Assembly (NCBI GenBank): GCA_050287965.1 | Contig: JBNKCX010000025.1 | Coordinates: forward strand, 1 to 64,000 | Reading direction: 5' to 3' | Length of the DNA: 64,000 nt | From: CBFDBF01 sp050287965 | GTDB lineage: Bacteria; Pseudomonadota; Gammaproteobacteria; Chromatiales; Chromatiaceae | In this document: positions 27,539-37,412 of the stretch, piece after piece | How positions within the stretch are numbered: position 1 is the first letter of the stretch | Layout of the letters: each line of letters begins with the position of its first letter | Notes under the pieces: model-generated | What the model was told of the DNA's origin: nothing | The model's input: only the letters and a program-made list of their open reading frames with translations | Database searches by the model: none | Made by a program: the position numbers and the translations under genes

Positions 27539-28678
27539 CTATTCCTCCGCCCACGCCTTGATGACGCCCGCAATACGCTCCGCCGCCTTGCCGTCCCACA
27601 GTTCCGGTATCCTGCCGCTCTTGCCATCCGTGGTCAGAATATCCTCCACGGTGGTTCGTATTTTATTCGTATCCGTACCGACGATGGTATTGGTTCCCTG
27701 TTCGACGGTGATGGGTCTCTCGGTATTTTCTCTCATAGTGACACAGGGAACACCCAAAGCCGTGGTCTCCTCCTGTATGCCTCCGGAGTCGGTAAGCACC
27801 AATCGGGCCTTTTTCATCAGGCCCAGCATTTCCAGATACCCCACGGGCGGCAATATCAAAATTGTCTCACTCGCCAGAAATTCTTCCAGTCCCGCCTCAT
27901 GAATACATTTCCTTGTCCTGGGATGTACCGGAAAAATTAAAGGTATTTTCCCGCTTATCTCCCGCAACACGTTCAGCAGACTCTTAAGAGTAGCCGGGTC
28001 GTCCACGTTGGAGGGGCGATGCAGGGTTACTAATCCATACCCGGACGAATATCCGGAAATACGGTCACTTGCCTGATGAGTGGAAAATATCTGTTCCAGG
28101 GGGACTGCGCGCTCCATATTGTAGAAAAGTGTATCGATCATCACGTTTCCCACAAAATGTATACGCCGCTCATCCACGCCCTCACGCAAAAGATTCCCTT
28201 GGGCGCTTCTCTCTGTTGTAAAAAGCAGCTCCGAGATCTGATCGGTCAGAACCCTGTTGATCTCCTCCGGCATATCGCGGTCGAAACTGCGCAACCCGGC
28301 TTCCACGTGAAAAACCGGAATACCCTTTTTTACCGCTACCAGAGCACAGGCAATGGTGGAATTAACATCCCCTACCACCAGGATCGCGTCAGGCCGCCGT
28401 TCATCGAGAACCGGTTCGAAGCGCCGCATAATCTCGGCGGTCTGTACGGCATGTGAGGCGGAACCCACTTCCAGGTCGATATCCGGTTCCGGAATATTCA
28501 ACTGCGCAAAAAAAGAGGCCTTCATGGCCGCATCATAATGTTGGCCGGTGTGTATCAGGCTGGCTGATAGTTCCGGACCGGCCGCATTCAATGCCCTCAT
28601 GACAGGTGCGATTTTCATGAAGTTGGGACGCGCCCCGACCACGCACAGAATCTGAGCGGCGGACTGTTTAGATGCCAT
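27539..28678 (-). CDS. wecB: UDP-N-acetylglucosamine 2-epimerase (non-hydrolysing)
   Basis: 379 residues. It interconverts UDP-GlcNAc and UDP-ManNAc in the cytoplasm. VVGARPNFMKIAPVMRAL at the N-terminus, GDVNSTIACALVA, HVEAGLRSFDRDMPEEINR (catalytic acidic residues and His region) and LTDSGGIQEETTALG near 290 are the WecB/MnaA signature stretches. The gene is standard in XrtA loci, where it supplies a mannosamine precursor. It lies first in the leftward wecB-deacetylase-FemAB run. An XrtA-associated ATPase gene, common just upstream in other genomes, is absent from the 186-bp gap. Confidence 0.94.
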   Translation of the reverse strand: MASKQSAAQILCVVGARPNFMKIAPVMRALNAAGPELSASLIHTGQHYDAAMKASFFAQLNIPEPDIDLEVGSASHAVQTAEIMRRFEPVLDERRPDAILVVGDVNSTIACALVAVKKGIPVFHVEAGLRSFDRDMPEEINRVLTDQISELLFTTERSAQGNLLREGVDERRIHFVGNVMIDTLFYNMERAVPLEQIFSTHQASDRISGYSSGYGLVTLHRPSNVDDPATLKSLLNVLREISGKIPLIFPVHPRTRKCIHEAGLEEFLASETILILPPVGYLEMLGLMKKARLVLTDSGGIQEETTALGVPCVTMRENTERPITVEQGTNTIVGTDTNKIRTTVEDILTTDGKSGRIPELWDGKAAERIAGVIKAWAEE

Positions 28679-28864
28679 TTCCGCGTTCCTTCGGGAGGTG
28701 CATAATGATTTTCATTGCAACAGAAGCGAGAAGTACTGGGACTGTCTTTCGTATTCTACAAAATCAATCTACTATTTTCGCCGAGTTCAGAATCTCGCAA
28801 ATATAAATGCAGGCACATTACTTTCACGAAAGACTAATAAAACAGAGACAAAAACGCCGCCGGA

Positions 28865-30292
28865 CTAGAGATCTATATCCAAAGCCACCGTCACCCGATT
28901 CTCGTCATAGCTGTCACCAGCCGTGTCCGAATCCCTCTCCGTATGGCGATAATCCAATCGAAGGTTGCTTTTCTGACCCAGTTCCCGCGCCATCCCTACC
29001 TTGAATGAGGTGGTATCCGCCTGGCTACCGTCGCTCATCTCCGAGCGACGCCAACTGATATCAGTGTTCGCGCTGGTCTTCCCATCCAACCGCCGGTCAA
29101 GAGCAATGCTCAGACCCATAAGTTTGGATCCGCTATCGTTCACATCCTGATAGATCTGCTTGGAGTGATCAGCCCGTAACTTCAGGGTAGTCCGCTTCCC
29201 CTTAAGGGTATATGAGGCATCGAACCGCTCATTTACCAAAGTGACGTCATTGATCACCGCCACATCCCGCGCGATGATAAAAGGATTCCCGGTAATGGGA
29301 TCAACCACCACGTTACCAAACTCATCCACCAGAAAATACAATTCCTGATCCATTATGAGAGAACGGGAATCGGTCAGCTCTCTGGAATAACCCGCTTCAA
29401 ACGTGGATTTGCGGGACCGATGAGTGAAATCAAAGGAGGGTGTGGAACCGAAGTAGCGTTCGCCGTAGCCTATATCCAATGAGGTTCGCGGACTCGGGGT
29501 CCAAACCAATCCGGCATCCCAGCGGGCACCGCCCGTATCGGATCGTGTCGTCGTATAATCATTCCACTCCTTCCCCACTGACGCCCTGGCCATAATGGAG
29601 TGATCAAACCTGTAACCAAAATTCGCATCCGCGGATTTATAGTCGCTGTTGTCACTCTTCTGGGCATCAACCTTCCTGTAATCGCCATTTAATCCCCAGG
29701 AGAAGCTTTTAAATTTCCTGCCACTGTCCAATGATACCGCGACGGACTGGCCGGTACTGTCTCCGGCCTGATCGCTGGTGTGGAATAGCTGATCGTAGGT
29801 ATAACGGGCCTCAAAATCAGCGTAGCCCTTCAGCCGCCGTTTTATATAGGGGCTGACGGAATAGGAATAGGTGGTGGTGACGTTCCCGCTATCATTGGTC
29901 GTATCGTCGCCGCCGGAGGTATAGGGATTCAAGGCGTACTGTGAAGCCCGGGCTTTGGCATCGACATAAAACAGGTCTTCCACAAGCTCCGCGTCCGCAT
30001 CAGCCTGAATGCGGGGATTGATGGAATCGTTTCCCCTGCCCTGGTCGTCGATCTTCACGGAGCCGGTAAATTTGACGCTCGCCCTGGCGCCTTTACCCGT
30101 AAAGGAAAGTTTGGGAGATGCGGAGGCGATAACTTCACTTTGTTTTCCGCCTTCGGTCAAATGGTCATTATCGGTTATGGTCAGGCTGGTAGCCACACCC
30201 TTGGTTACCGACCATTCAGCCGCAGAGGAAATCCCAGGCAACAGCGCTATTCCACACAACAGTATGAGCGAGCTGTTTTTCACCGTGTCCAT
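28865..30292 (-). CDS. XrtA-system outer-membrane beta-barrel protein (TIGR03016-like)
   Basis: 475 residues. A signal peptide (NSSLILLCGIALLPGISSA, cut near AEW at 26) is followed by alternating amphipathic strands typical of an outer-membrane barrel, ending in VTVALDIDL with strand-like hydrophobic alternation. The family is found downstream of the tyrosine kinase in exosortase A loci and may form the polymer exit path. Assignment rests on position and on the fold pattern, since individual motifs are weak. It starts 25 nt from the kinase gene. Confidence 0.8.
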   Translation of the reverse strand: MDTVKNSSLILLCGIALLPGISSAAEWSVTKGVATSLTITDNDHLTEGGKQSEVIASASPKLSFTGKGARASVKFTGSVKIDDQGRGNDSINPRIQADADAELVEDLFYVDAKARASQYALNPYTSGGDDTTNDSGNVTTTYSYSVSPYIKRRLKGYADFEARYTYDQLFHTSDQAGDSTGQSVAVSLDSGRKFKSFSWGLNGDYRKVDAQKSDNSDYKSADANFGYRFDHSIMARASVGKEWNDYTTTRSDTGGARWDAGLVWTPSPRTSLDIGYGERYFGSTPSFDFTHRSRKSTFEAGYSRELTDSRSLIMDQELYFLVDEFGNVVVDPITGNPFIIARDVAVINDVTLVNERFDASYTLKGKRTTLKLRADHSKQIYQDVNDSGSKLMGLSIALDRRLDGKTSANTDISWRRSEMSDGSQADTTSFKVGMARELGQKSNLRLDYRHTERDSDTAGDSYDENRVTVALDIDL

Positions 30293-30316
30293 CTCCCCGG
30301 ATATACGGAAAATTCG

Positions 30317-31309
30317 TTATTCTGCCGTTTCAGTATTCGAAGACTTGCGTTTATAGCCGTAGCCGTAGCCATAACCGTAGCCGTATCCGTAACCATGTTT
30401 ATCGCCGAGCTTGCGCTGTGACTTGTTAAGCACCATTCCTATGACCTTGTCATCCCCCAAATGCCTGATCGCCTCCTTGACCGCTTCCTGCGAGGTCTCC
30501 TCCGCGGCAACCACAAATACGATCTGCCCCATATGGTTTGCCAGCACGCCCGCTTCCGTCGTTACCAGGAGAGGCGGAGAATCAAAAATGACCACACGAT
30601 CCTTATAGCGCGTTGACAATTCCAACATCACCGAGCCCATGCTCTCGCTGGCAAGCAATTCCGTCGCCCGATCATGGGCGTGCCCCGCAGGAAGCACGCG
30701 TAGATTCGGAACATTGGTGGGTAATAAAACATCCTGCAGTTGCACATCCTTGTTAATCAACACGTCGATCAATCCGGGGCCATCGGATATGCCTAATAAC
30801 TGCGCAGCCGAGGCCTTGGAAACATCCGCATCCACGAGCAGCACCGTCTTGTCCTGCTCCATGGCGATACTCATTGCCAGATTCACCGCGGAAAAGGTTT
30901 TTCCTTCCCCGGCAAGAGCGCTGGTAACCATAATAAGGTTCGCGTTATCAATCAGAGAGGCACCCTTACCTTCAATATTCATCAGCAGGGGCCGCTTGAT
31001 ACCTCGATATTCCTCTGCAATTCGGCTTTTGGGAACATCCGGCGTTATCATCCCCAGGGATGCCAATTTAGCCAAAGGCAGATTTACTTTCTCCGGCTTT
31101 GGCCTGTCATCCTGTTCCGAAGACTTGTTTTCCGGAACATCGGGGGCTGGACGACCTCTGGATTGGGATGGCACAGCGGTTTCGGCTCCGGCCATATTCT
31201 CCTGAAGCCCAACGGTTGTCTCCCTGGAGACATCATCCGACTTTTCACGTGCCGAGGGTTTCCTGCCCCCCTTCTGAATCTTATCAACAGCCTTTTCGAT
31301 AATACTCAT
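30317..31309 (-). CDS. XrtA-system tyrosine-protein autokinase (BY-kinase), polysaccharide co-polymerase partner
   Basis: 330 residues. Walker A is SALAGEGKTFSAVNLAMS (about 130-147), Walker A' is VLLVDADVS (about 155-163), and Walker B-like VVIFDSPPLLVTTE lies near 245. The C-terminus is a run of Gly-Tyr dipeptides (about six GY units at 307-320) followed by KRK, so it has several autophosphorylation tyrosines in a perfect dipeptide repeat. The kinase pairs with the chain-length determinant gene 12 nt upstream to control polymer length. The first 90 residues are low-complexity and charged. Confidence 0.93.
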   Translation of the reverse strand: MSIIEKAVDKIQKGGRKPSAREKSDDVSRETTVGLQENMAGAETAVPSQSRGRPAPDVPENKSSEQDDRPKPEKVNLPLAKLASLGMITPDVPKSRIAEEYRGIKRPLLMNIEGKGASLIDNANLIMVTSALAGEGKTFSAVNLAMSIAMEQDKTVLLVDADVSKASAAQLLGISDGPGLIDVLINKDVQLQDVLLPTNVPNLRVLPAGHAHDRATELLASESMGSVMLELSTRYKDRVVIFDSPPLLVTTEAGVLANHMGQIVFVVAAEETSQEAVKEAIRHLGDDKVIGMVLNKSQRKLGDKHGYGYGYGYGYGYGYKRKSSNTETAE

Positions 31310-31321
31310 AAAAATCCTGAA

Positions 31322-33040
31322 CTACGAAATCGGGTTAACATAAGAGGAGGTATACATCCGTACCCCCGTGACCATATGCCGGCGCATGTGGAGCATATGA
31401 TTGGAAAGAGACCGTCCCTCCGTAACACCATACTCCTCCACCACTGCCGGCGCGTCAGATAAAGCCCCCAGCTTATTATCTTCTTCCATCCCCATCCCCT
31501 GAAGCATACTGACACCGACAAACGCCATAAGAAGCGTGAGCAAAGCCGCCGAATAGACCAACGAGGCTTTAAACGCCTTTTTGCTCTCCTCCTCACTCTG
31601 AATCAACACGACGCTTCCCAAAACCGGCAGGCCCGTGACCTGACCAAGAACACGGCGGTTGGAAAATACCGGATGAAGAAGCGAAAGCAGGAATCCGATG
31701 CCGAGTCCAACCGCAATCGCTGCCAGCAGCACCAACGCATTCAGCAACAGCTTGTTGGGTTCGGTGGGCTTGAGCGGTACAAAAGGTGGATCGATTACCC
31801 TGAACTTCACGTCTTCCACGTTCTGTTCCACTTCACCGGAAAGATGGGCGGACTCCCTGCGCTTCACCAGTGCGGCATATTGCTGGGAGATGGCCGAATA
31901 ATCTCTGTTCAACTGCTTCAGCTCGGCTTCGATCTTGGGGATGTTATCCACCTTTGCCTGCAGCGCTTCCACTCTGTCGCTATATTCCTTTACCCGCACA
32001 TTAAGCTCGGCAACCCTGGCGTCCGCTTCCGTCAGCATGGCACGCATCTGTTGGTAAACAGGGTTAGCCCCCAGACTGGTCTTGGCGGCATCCTGCGAGG
32101 CCTTGATTTGTTCAGCCTCCTTTTTACGGTCCGCTTCCAGTGTTCGCAGCAGACCACGGATGTGTATCACCTCGGGGTGACGCTCGGTGTACCTCAGCAA
32201 CAGATCGTCCAACCGCTTTTTCAGGATCTGGATACGCTCATCATAGGACGTGGTAATCTGGTAGTCGTCACCCGCCCCGGAAGCGAGCAGGGAATCTTCC
32301 CCCTCATCCTCGAAATCCGCCAGCTGCTCCCCAAGTTCCGTTTGCCGGTTCTCCGCCTCTTTCAACTGCAGTTTGGCTTCCCGCAACTGCATCACGGCAC
32401 TTTCCAGACGTTGGTAATAATCCCCGGTCTCCCCGGGCATCTCGCCGGCGTGCTCGCGCTTGAAATCCGCCAGTCTGTTTTCCGCCTCTATAAGCCTCTG
32501 TTCGTATTCCGCGATCTGCTGATCCAGAAACTCATGGGCATTGTCGCTTTCCTTGCGTTCCTCACCGAGAGTACTTTCGATAAATACCGTAATGAGCGAC
32601 TGCACGATTTTCTTCGCGGTCTGCCTGTCATGGTGGGAAAAGGCTATGGAATAGAGTGATTCGTTTCGGCGTTCCCCGGTAAGTCTGATCCTGCTCTTCA
32701 GCTCCTCGAGCATCTTCTCCTTTTCGGCATCGGTCTTGACCTGCAGATCCAGATCCGCCATGCGCATCAGCTTTTCCAGATTGGGCCTGGTAATCAGCGT
32801 CTTGCTCATCAATGCAACCCGCTGAGTAACATCCGGCTGAATCGCCAGACCCTGAAGCAGGGGCCTGAGAACCCGGTTGCTGTCCACATGTACCCTGGCG
32901 GTCGCCAGATATTCGTCGGGAATCTGTGCAATGGCAATCCAACCGACAACCGCCACACACCAGGCGGCAATCATCGCCGTCCAGCGATAGCGCCAAACGC
33001 CCCACAGATACCCGAGCAGTTGTGTTAAAAGTTCACGCAT
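31322..33040 (-). CDS. XrtA-system polysaccharide chain-length determinant (Wzz/PCP family)
   Basis: 572 residues. An N-terminal membrane helix (about 20-36) is followed by a long periplasmic coiled-coil region (about 130-400) with several heptad-rich helices such as REAKLQLKEAENRQTELGEQ. Further helices lie at about 460-485 and 508-522. VIDPPFVPLKPTEPNKLLLN before the second helix is the classic proline-rich PCP motif. It sits between the export-protein gene and the BY-kinase gene, in the order usual for exosortase A loci. It works as the membrane partner of the kinase in setting chain length. Confidence 0.92.
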   Translation of the reverse strand: MRELLTQLLGYLWGVWRYRWTAMIAAWCVAVVGWIAIAQIPDEYLATARVHVDSNRVLRPLLQGLAIQPDVTQRVALMSKTLITRPNLEKLMRMADLDLQVKTDAEKEKMLEELKSRIRLTGERRNESLYSIAFSHHDRQTAKKIVQSLITVFIESTLGEERKESDNAHEFLDQQIAEYEQRLIEAENRLADFKREHAGEMPGETGDYYQRLESAVMQLREAKLQLKEAENRQTELGEQLADFEDEGEDSLLASGAGDDYQITTSYDERIQILKKRLDDLLLRYTERHPEVIHIRGLLRTLEADRKKEAEQIKASQDAAKTSLGANPVYQQMRAMLTEADARVAELNVRVKEYSDRVEALQAKVDNIPKIEAELKQLNRDYSAISQQYAALVKRRESAHLSGEVEQNVEDVKFRVIDPPFVPLKPTEPNKLLLNALVLLAAIAVGLGIGFLLSLLHPVFSNRRVLGQVTGLPVLGSVVLIQSEEESKKAFKASLVYSAALLTLLMAFVGVSMLQGMGMEEDNKLGALSDAPAVVEEYGVTEGRSLSNHMLHMRRHMVTGVRMYTSSYVNPIS

Positions 33041-33070
33041 ACCTTAACAACTCCCTGTTTCGCGCTTTTC

Positions 33071-33706
33071 CTAGAACCAAGCTTCCGGAATAATCAGGAT
33101 GTCGCCCGGCATGAGTGTGGTGTTCGCGGTGATATCACCATCCCTGATCAGATCGTCAAGGCGAACGTTATATACCTTCTGACCCTCGGATTCGGTGCGT
33201 ACCAGCACGGAACTGTTACCGTCCGCAAAATCGGTCAGACCGCCAACCGCGATCATGAGGTCAAGCAGAGTCATGTGCTTGCGGAAGGGAACGGACAACG
33301 GCTTGGACGCCTCACCCACTACCCGCACCTGTTGCGACGGTATGCCGACGAATCCACCGACAATCACGCTGACAACGGCGCTCTTTACATAATCCGAATA
33401 GGCCTTTTCGATGTCTCTCGCGAGCTGACTGGGGGTTTTTCCGCTTGCGGGAATATCTTCAACCAACCGGGTGGTTATTTTTCCGTCAGGCCGCACGGTG
33501 ACCGATCCGGTCAGCTCCGGGTTGCCCCACACGAAGATCTCAACGCTATCCCCGGGGCCGATGAGGTAGTCGAATTCCTGATCCTGATCGCTGATATCCT
33601 GCGGATAGGGACCGGTGGCGGCGCAGCCGCCGATCAGCAGGACCGCCGCCAGAGCTATGACGAGTGCCGTCACCCTTTTTGCAAAGACAGATGAAAATTC
33701 GCGCAC
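33071..33706 (-). CDS. XrtA-system polysaccharide export lipoprotein (Wza/OPX family)
   Basis: 211 residues. A lipoprotein signal is present: ALAAVLLIGGCAATGPYP, with the lipobox Cys at about 28. The poly-export domain has YLIGPGDSVEIFVWGNPELT (about 47-66), VRPDGKITTRLVEDIPASGK and a SLBB domain with DLMIAVGGLTDFADGN. It forms the short OPX component for polymer export across the outer membrane. First gene of the leftward export operon; the promoter is probably in the long gap upstream. Confidence 0.93.
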   Translation of the reverse strand: MREFSSVFAKRVTALVIALAAVLLIGGCAATGPYPQDISDQDQEFDYLIGPGDSVEIFVWGNPELTGSVTVRPDGKITTRLVEDIPASGKTPSQLARDIEKAYSDYVKSAVVSVIVGGFVGIPSQQVRVVGEASKPLSVPFRKHMTLLDLMIAVGGLTDFADGNSSVLVRTESEGQKVYNVRLDDLIRDGDITANTTLMPGDILIIPEAWF

Positions 33707-34243
33707 TGACTATTCCTCCCTAAATGTGATTCTTTAAGTCACCAAAAACCGGAATCCGCTGATTCAGATCAAACCCCGAAAAACCGGCGGATATTCGAAA
33801 TCCGAAACGGTTAATAGTACCTGAAAACGGCCGATTTTTTATCCCCGAATCGCCTTTTATTTCTTCCAGAAAGCGCTTCCCAAACTTCTTATGGAGTTTA
33901 ATAGAATATTGCCCTAAAGTATTGCATAAAAAAGAAAAATTGGCAATCGTAACGGACGATTTCCCGGCCCGTACCGATCCCTGAAGCGATCATCGAGATA
34001 AAGAGAAAGGGTGTTACCTCTTCCACCAGACTTTTTTTTGGGGTTTTTGGGAAAACTTGAGGGGAATTTTTGAACGCGGTTTTATTCCGTGTAAGGGAAA
34101 ATCACTCCTTCCGCCCACCCCAGAAACCACCTTCGCCGTCATTCCAGGCGGCACGTAGTTGTAGGAGCCGCTCCCCTGAGGGAAAAATGGGGTTTGACCG
34201 GAATTGCACGGTGGACCGAGCTCCCGCAGGATCCCGGCGCGTC
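33707..34243. other. 537-bp intergenic region upstream of the export operon, no gene seen
   Basis: A/T-rich near the export gene and G/C-rich near the GDP-mannose gene. It contains a T-run (about 34029-34036) and a small GTAGGAGC-type hairpin around 34151. Open frames here only run through the neighbouring gene in the wrong frame. A candidate promoter is listed separately. Confidence 0.6.
33918..33946 (-). promoter_or_regulatory. Candidate sigma70-type promoter of the export/kinase operon
   Basis: On the minus strand TTGCCA (33946-33941) is followed after exactly 17 bases by AATACT (33923-33918). The -35 box is 5 of 6 to consensus, the -10 only 4 of 6. It would give a leader of about 200 nt before the export gene at 33706. 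No other plausible pair was seen, but the call is weak. Confidence 0.35.
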
Positions 34244-35668
34244 CTACTCTTTTTCCCGTCCGTAGACATCTGCGAAACGAACGATATCGTCCTCCCCCAG
34301 ATAAGATCCCGTCTGCACCTCTATCAGTTCCAACGGGATAAGACCGGGGTTTTCCAACCGGTGTTTTGTGCCCAGAGGGACATAAACCGATTGATCCTCC
34401 GTCAGCGTTATCTCTTCGTCACCGCGGGTCACCTTTGCCGTCCCCTTCACAACCACCCAGTGCTCGGCCCGGTGATGATGCATCTGCAGGGAAAGGCTCG
34501 CGCCCGGGTTGACCACGATCCGCTTCACCTGAAAGCGGTCGCTTTCGTCCACCGTCTCGTAGTTACCCCAAGGCCGGTAGACCCTGACGTGATGCAGGTG
34601 TTCGCAGCGACCTCCGGCCTTTATCTTTTCCACCAGCTCCTTCACATCCTGAACCCGGGCCTTGTCCGCAACCAGGACTGCATCCGCCGTTTCCACCACT
34701 ACCATGCTATCCAGTCCGATACCTGCGATCAGACGACTCTCACTGCGCATATAACTGTTGGTCACATCTTTCGTGAGAACGTCTCCGGCCAACACGTTGC
34801 CATCCTCATCGTTTCCGATGACCTCGGAGAGTGAGGACCAGGAACCCACGTCACTCCACCCTGCGTCCATAGGTACAACCACCGCTTTGTCCGTTTTCTC
34901 CATCACCGCATAGTCAACGGATTCCGATGGACAGGCGGCAAAAAGTTCTTTCCCAAGACGTAAAAAATCCTTGTCGCGTTCGCCGCCCTGATATGCCTTG
35001 CGACAGGATTCAAGGATCTCCGGGTTATGTTTCCCAAGTTCGCTCAGATAAGCATCGGCACGAAACAAAAACATGCCGCTGTTCCAGAAATAGTCTCCCG
35101 ATTCGACATATCCCCTTGCGGTTTCCAGATCCGGCTTTTCCACGAACTCGACCACCGGATGGATCGTCGGTCGGATACTCCCGGCCGCCTCGCTCCCGCG
35201 GATATAGCCATACCCGGTTTCCGGCCTGCTCGCGATAATCCCGAACGTTACCAGCCCACCCCGGGTGGCAGCCTCCATTCCCTTGGATACCGCCTGTGCG
35301 AATACTTCAGGTTTTTGTATCACATGATCGGACGGCATTACGAGAAGCACGGCATCCTGCTCCAGATCCTGCGCAAACAAGGCGGCGCAGGCGACGGCCG
35401 GGGCCGTATTCCTTCCGACCGGTTCCAACATGATGGCGGAGGGATTCGTCTCCCGCTGGCGCAGCTGTTCCGCGACCAGGAAACGGTGCTCCTCGTTACA
35501 AACGATCAGAGGTCTCGCGCAGTCCGCCAATCCCGACAATCGTCCCACCGTCGCCTGGAAAAGCGTGTGCTCTTCCACCAACGGGAGAAACTGCTTGGGG
35601 TACGCACTTCTGGAAAGTGGCCAGAGACGGGTGCCGGAACCGCCGGATAATATTACTGGAACGATCAT
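34244..35668 (-). CDS. Mannose-1-phosphate guanylyltransferase / mannose-6-phosphate isomerase (bifunctional)
   Basis: 474 residues. The N-terminal nucleotidyltransferase has VILSGGSGTRLWPLSRSAYP and KQFLPL (residues 6-31). FVEKPDLETARGYVESGDYF near 175 follows. The C-terminal cupin (type II mannose-6-phosphate isomerase) has LQMHHHRAEHWVVVKGTAKV and VYVPLGTKHRLENPG, with the metal His residues. It makes GDP-mannose from mannose-6-phosphate steps together with the phosphomannomutase upstream (35759). This is the AlgA/CpsB/XanB type. Precursor supply for the exopolysaccharide is the likely role. Confidence 0.93.
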   Translation of the reverse strand: MIVPVILSGGSGTRLWPLSRSAYPKQFLPLVEEHTLFQATVGRLSGLADCARPLIVCNEEHRFLVAEQLRQRETNPSAIMLEPVGRNTAPAVACAALFAQDLEQDAVLLVMPSDHVIQKPEVFAQAVSKGMEAATRGGLVTFGIIASRPETGYGYIRGSEAAGSIRPTIHPVVEFVEKPDLETARGYVESGDYFWNSGMFLFRADAYLSELGKHNPEILESCRKAYQGGERDKDFLRLGKELFAACPSESVDYAVMEKTDKAVVVPMDAGWSDVGSWSSLSEVIGNDEDGNVLAGDVLTKDVTNSYMRSESRLIAGIGLDSMVVVETADAVLVADKARVQDVKELVEKIKAGGRCEHLHHVRVYRPWGNYETVDESDRFQVKRIVVNPGASLSLQMHHHRAEHWVVVKGTAKVTRGDEEITLTEDQSVYVPLGTKHRLENPGLIPLELIEVQTGSYLGEDDIVRFADVYGREKE

Positions 35669-35758
35669 TATTGTTACTTACCTCATTGCCTCGGAGTCGT
35701 TAGAACCTATCTCAAAATACCTCGTGAACCGTGTTAAAGATCACAACCAAAAACAGCG

Positions 35759-37240
35759 TCATAAACTCCTGAGTATCTCCATACAGATTCCGTTCATCTC
35801 CCGGGCCCGCTCCGCGGAACTCGCTTCATTATAGCAGCGCAGTTCCGGGGCGTTTCCCGAAGGACGCAGGTGTACCACCTCTTCATTGCTGAAGGTAATG
35901 CGCAACCCGTCCGTTTCATCCGTATCTTTCACATTACCAAAAGCCTGCCCGAAAACCCGCTCAATGGCGTTGCGACCTCCCGAGGAAAAACCGCCTAAAA
36001 GCGCCTTACTCGATTCCGTTGGAAAATCCTTAAGCCGGTCGCTGTGGGTATAACGTTGCGGAAGCAGATCAAGCAGACCGGAAACAGGTACGTGGCGTTC
36101 TTTTGAGAATATCAGAACACTCAGAATAACGATTACCGCATCCCGGGTAGGCAACGGAGCCAGCTCTTTGCCGTTCAGAAGCAACCGATCGGCGGTTAAA
36201 AACCCTCCGTTGGCCTCATACCCGACAACAGCCTCCTTTCCCTCCCGCAGAAACCTGTCCATTGCTGAAATTACAAAGGGAGAGCCGATCCGCGTCCGTC
36301 TCACCGCTTCAAACCAGCCGCATTTCTCCACCGCACTGTTGCTGCTTACGGGGGTGGCCAGATTCCGGGCGCCTAGGAATCGCGCGCACAGGATCCCGGC
36401 AACATCCCCCCGCAACCAATTTCCCTTCTCATCGCTGATCAGGGGTCGATCCCCGTCACCGTCCGTCGAGACGATGCTATCCAACTGATATTCCGCAGAC
36501 CATTTCCTGGCCAGATCAATATCTTCAATCCTGATCGCCTCCGTATCCACCGGCACGAACCGGTCGGAATACCCCAGTGGAGTGACCGTTGCCCCCAAAC
36601 CCTCAAGGACCTCTTTCACGCATACACGGGCAACACTGGAATGCTCATAAAGTCCGACCCGAAGACCCTGCAGGCAATCCGAAGGGAGGAAATCCAGATA
36701 GCGCGCTATATATTCCCTGAACGCCGCATCATCCCGCTCGGGTAACGACGTTGGTTCGATAAACCGCCCGTCAAGGTCAAACAGACCGTCCGGTATCCTG
36801 ATTTCCTGATCCCTTATCGCCTCTTCATCTTCCTTGAGTATCTCTCCCGTCGGTTTGTTGAATTTGATTCCGTTGCGGTCATCGGGGATATGGCTGCCGG
36901 TGACCATGATCGAGGGGATGCCTCGCCGCATACCGTAGAGGGCTATCGCCGGCGTCGGAACGGTACCGGCGTTTACGGGAACCAGGCCTTTGTCTCTTAC
37001 CGCCCGTGCTACCGCGGCCATTATCCTCGGCGTACTTGGCCGTAAATCACCGGCAATTGCCACCCTGCCTCCGGTGTTCACATCACCGGCGGAAAGAAGG
37101 TGCTGAAGGAATGCTGAAGTGTAGGCATAACTGACATAGTCCGTCAGTGAATCAGCCAGCCCGCGGACGCCGCTGGTCCCGAACTTGACACCCGTCTGCT
37201 CCATCAATTCGAAAACGGAGATAATTCCTTTTGTCCTCAT
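35759..37240 (-). CDS. Phosphomannomutase/phosphoglucomutase family protein
   Basis: 493 residues, starting at the ATG 37240 with GGAAG 7 nt upstream; a second ATG at 37204 (MEQTGVKFGTSGVRGLADSL) fits the family start equally well. Motifs: TSGVRG, the phosphoserine loop GSHIPDDRNGIKF (Ser about 119), the metal loop STDGDGDRPL near 260, the sugar loop GYEANGGF near 347 and the phosphate-binding LRPSGNAPELR near 467. Note that GSHIPDDRNG replaces the commoner TASHNP, as in some archaeal-type mutases. It interconverts mannose-6- and mannose-1-phosphate for GDP-mannose. Confidence 0.9.
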   Translation of the reverse strand: MRTKGIISVFELMEQTGVKFGTSGVRGLADSLTDYVSYAYTSAFLQHLLSAGDVNTGGRVAIAGDLRPSTPRIMAAVARAVRDKGLVPVNAGTVPTPAIALYGMRRGIPSIMVTGSHIPDDRNGIKFNKPTGEILKEDEEAIRDQEIRIPDGLFDLDGRFIEPTSLPERDDAAFREYIARYLDFLPSDCLQGLRVGLYEHSSVARVCVKEVLEGLGATVTPLGYSDRFVPVDTEAIRIEDIDLARKWSAEYQLDSIVSTDGDGDRPLISDEKGNWLRGDVAGILCARFLGARNLATPVSSNSAVEKCGWFEAVRRTRIGSPFVISAMDRFLREGKEAVVGYEANGGFLTADRLLLNGKELAPLPTRDAVIVILSVLIFSKERHVPVSGLLDLLPQRYTHSDRLKDFPTESSKALLGGFSSGGRNAIERVFGQAFGNVKDTDETDGLRITFSNEEVVHLRPSGNAPELRCYNEASSAERAREMNGICMEILRSL

Positions 37241-37412
37241 AATATTCTTCCGGGCAGGCCTGATCTTAGCGTATCGTTTCCCCCATTGTAACGGGCTTTA
37301 GACCGGCAGTAACCTGGGGAAACCGTTGCGGAGTATTACATCCCGGCAGGAGCGCCCGCCTGGCGCGAATTTGATAAGATGGAAACAAGCATATACACCC
37401 GGTCATCAAACC

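Noticed and set aside
31673..32659. Plus-strand open frame of 328 codons opposite the chain-length gene
   Set aside because: A shadow of the high-G/C third-position pattern of the real gene; no motif or ribosome site.
34070..34834. Long plus-strand open frame of 254 codons opposite the GDP-mannose gene
   Set aside because: It runs antisense through a clearly conserved enzyme gene and has no recognisable protein features.
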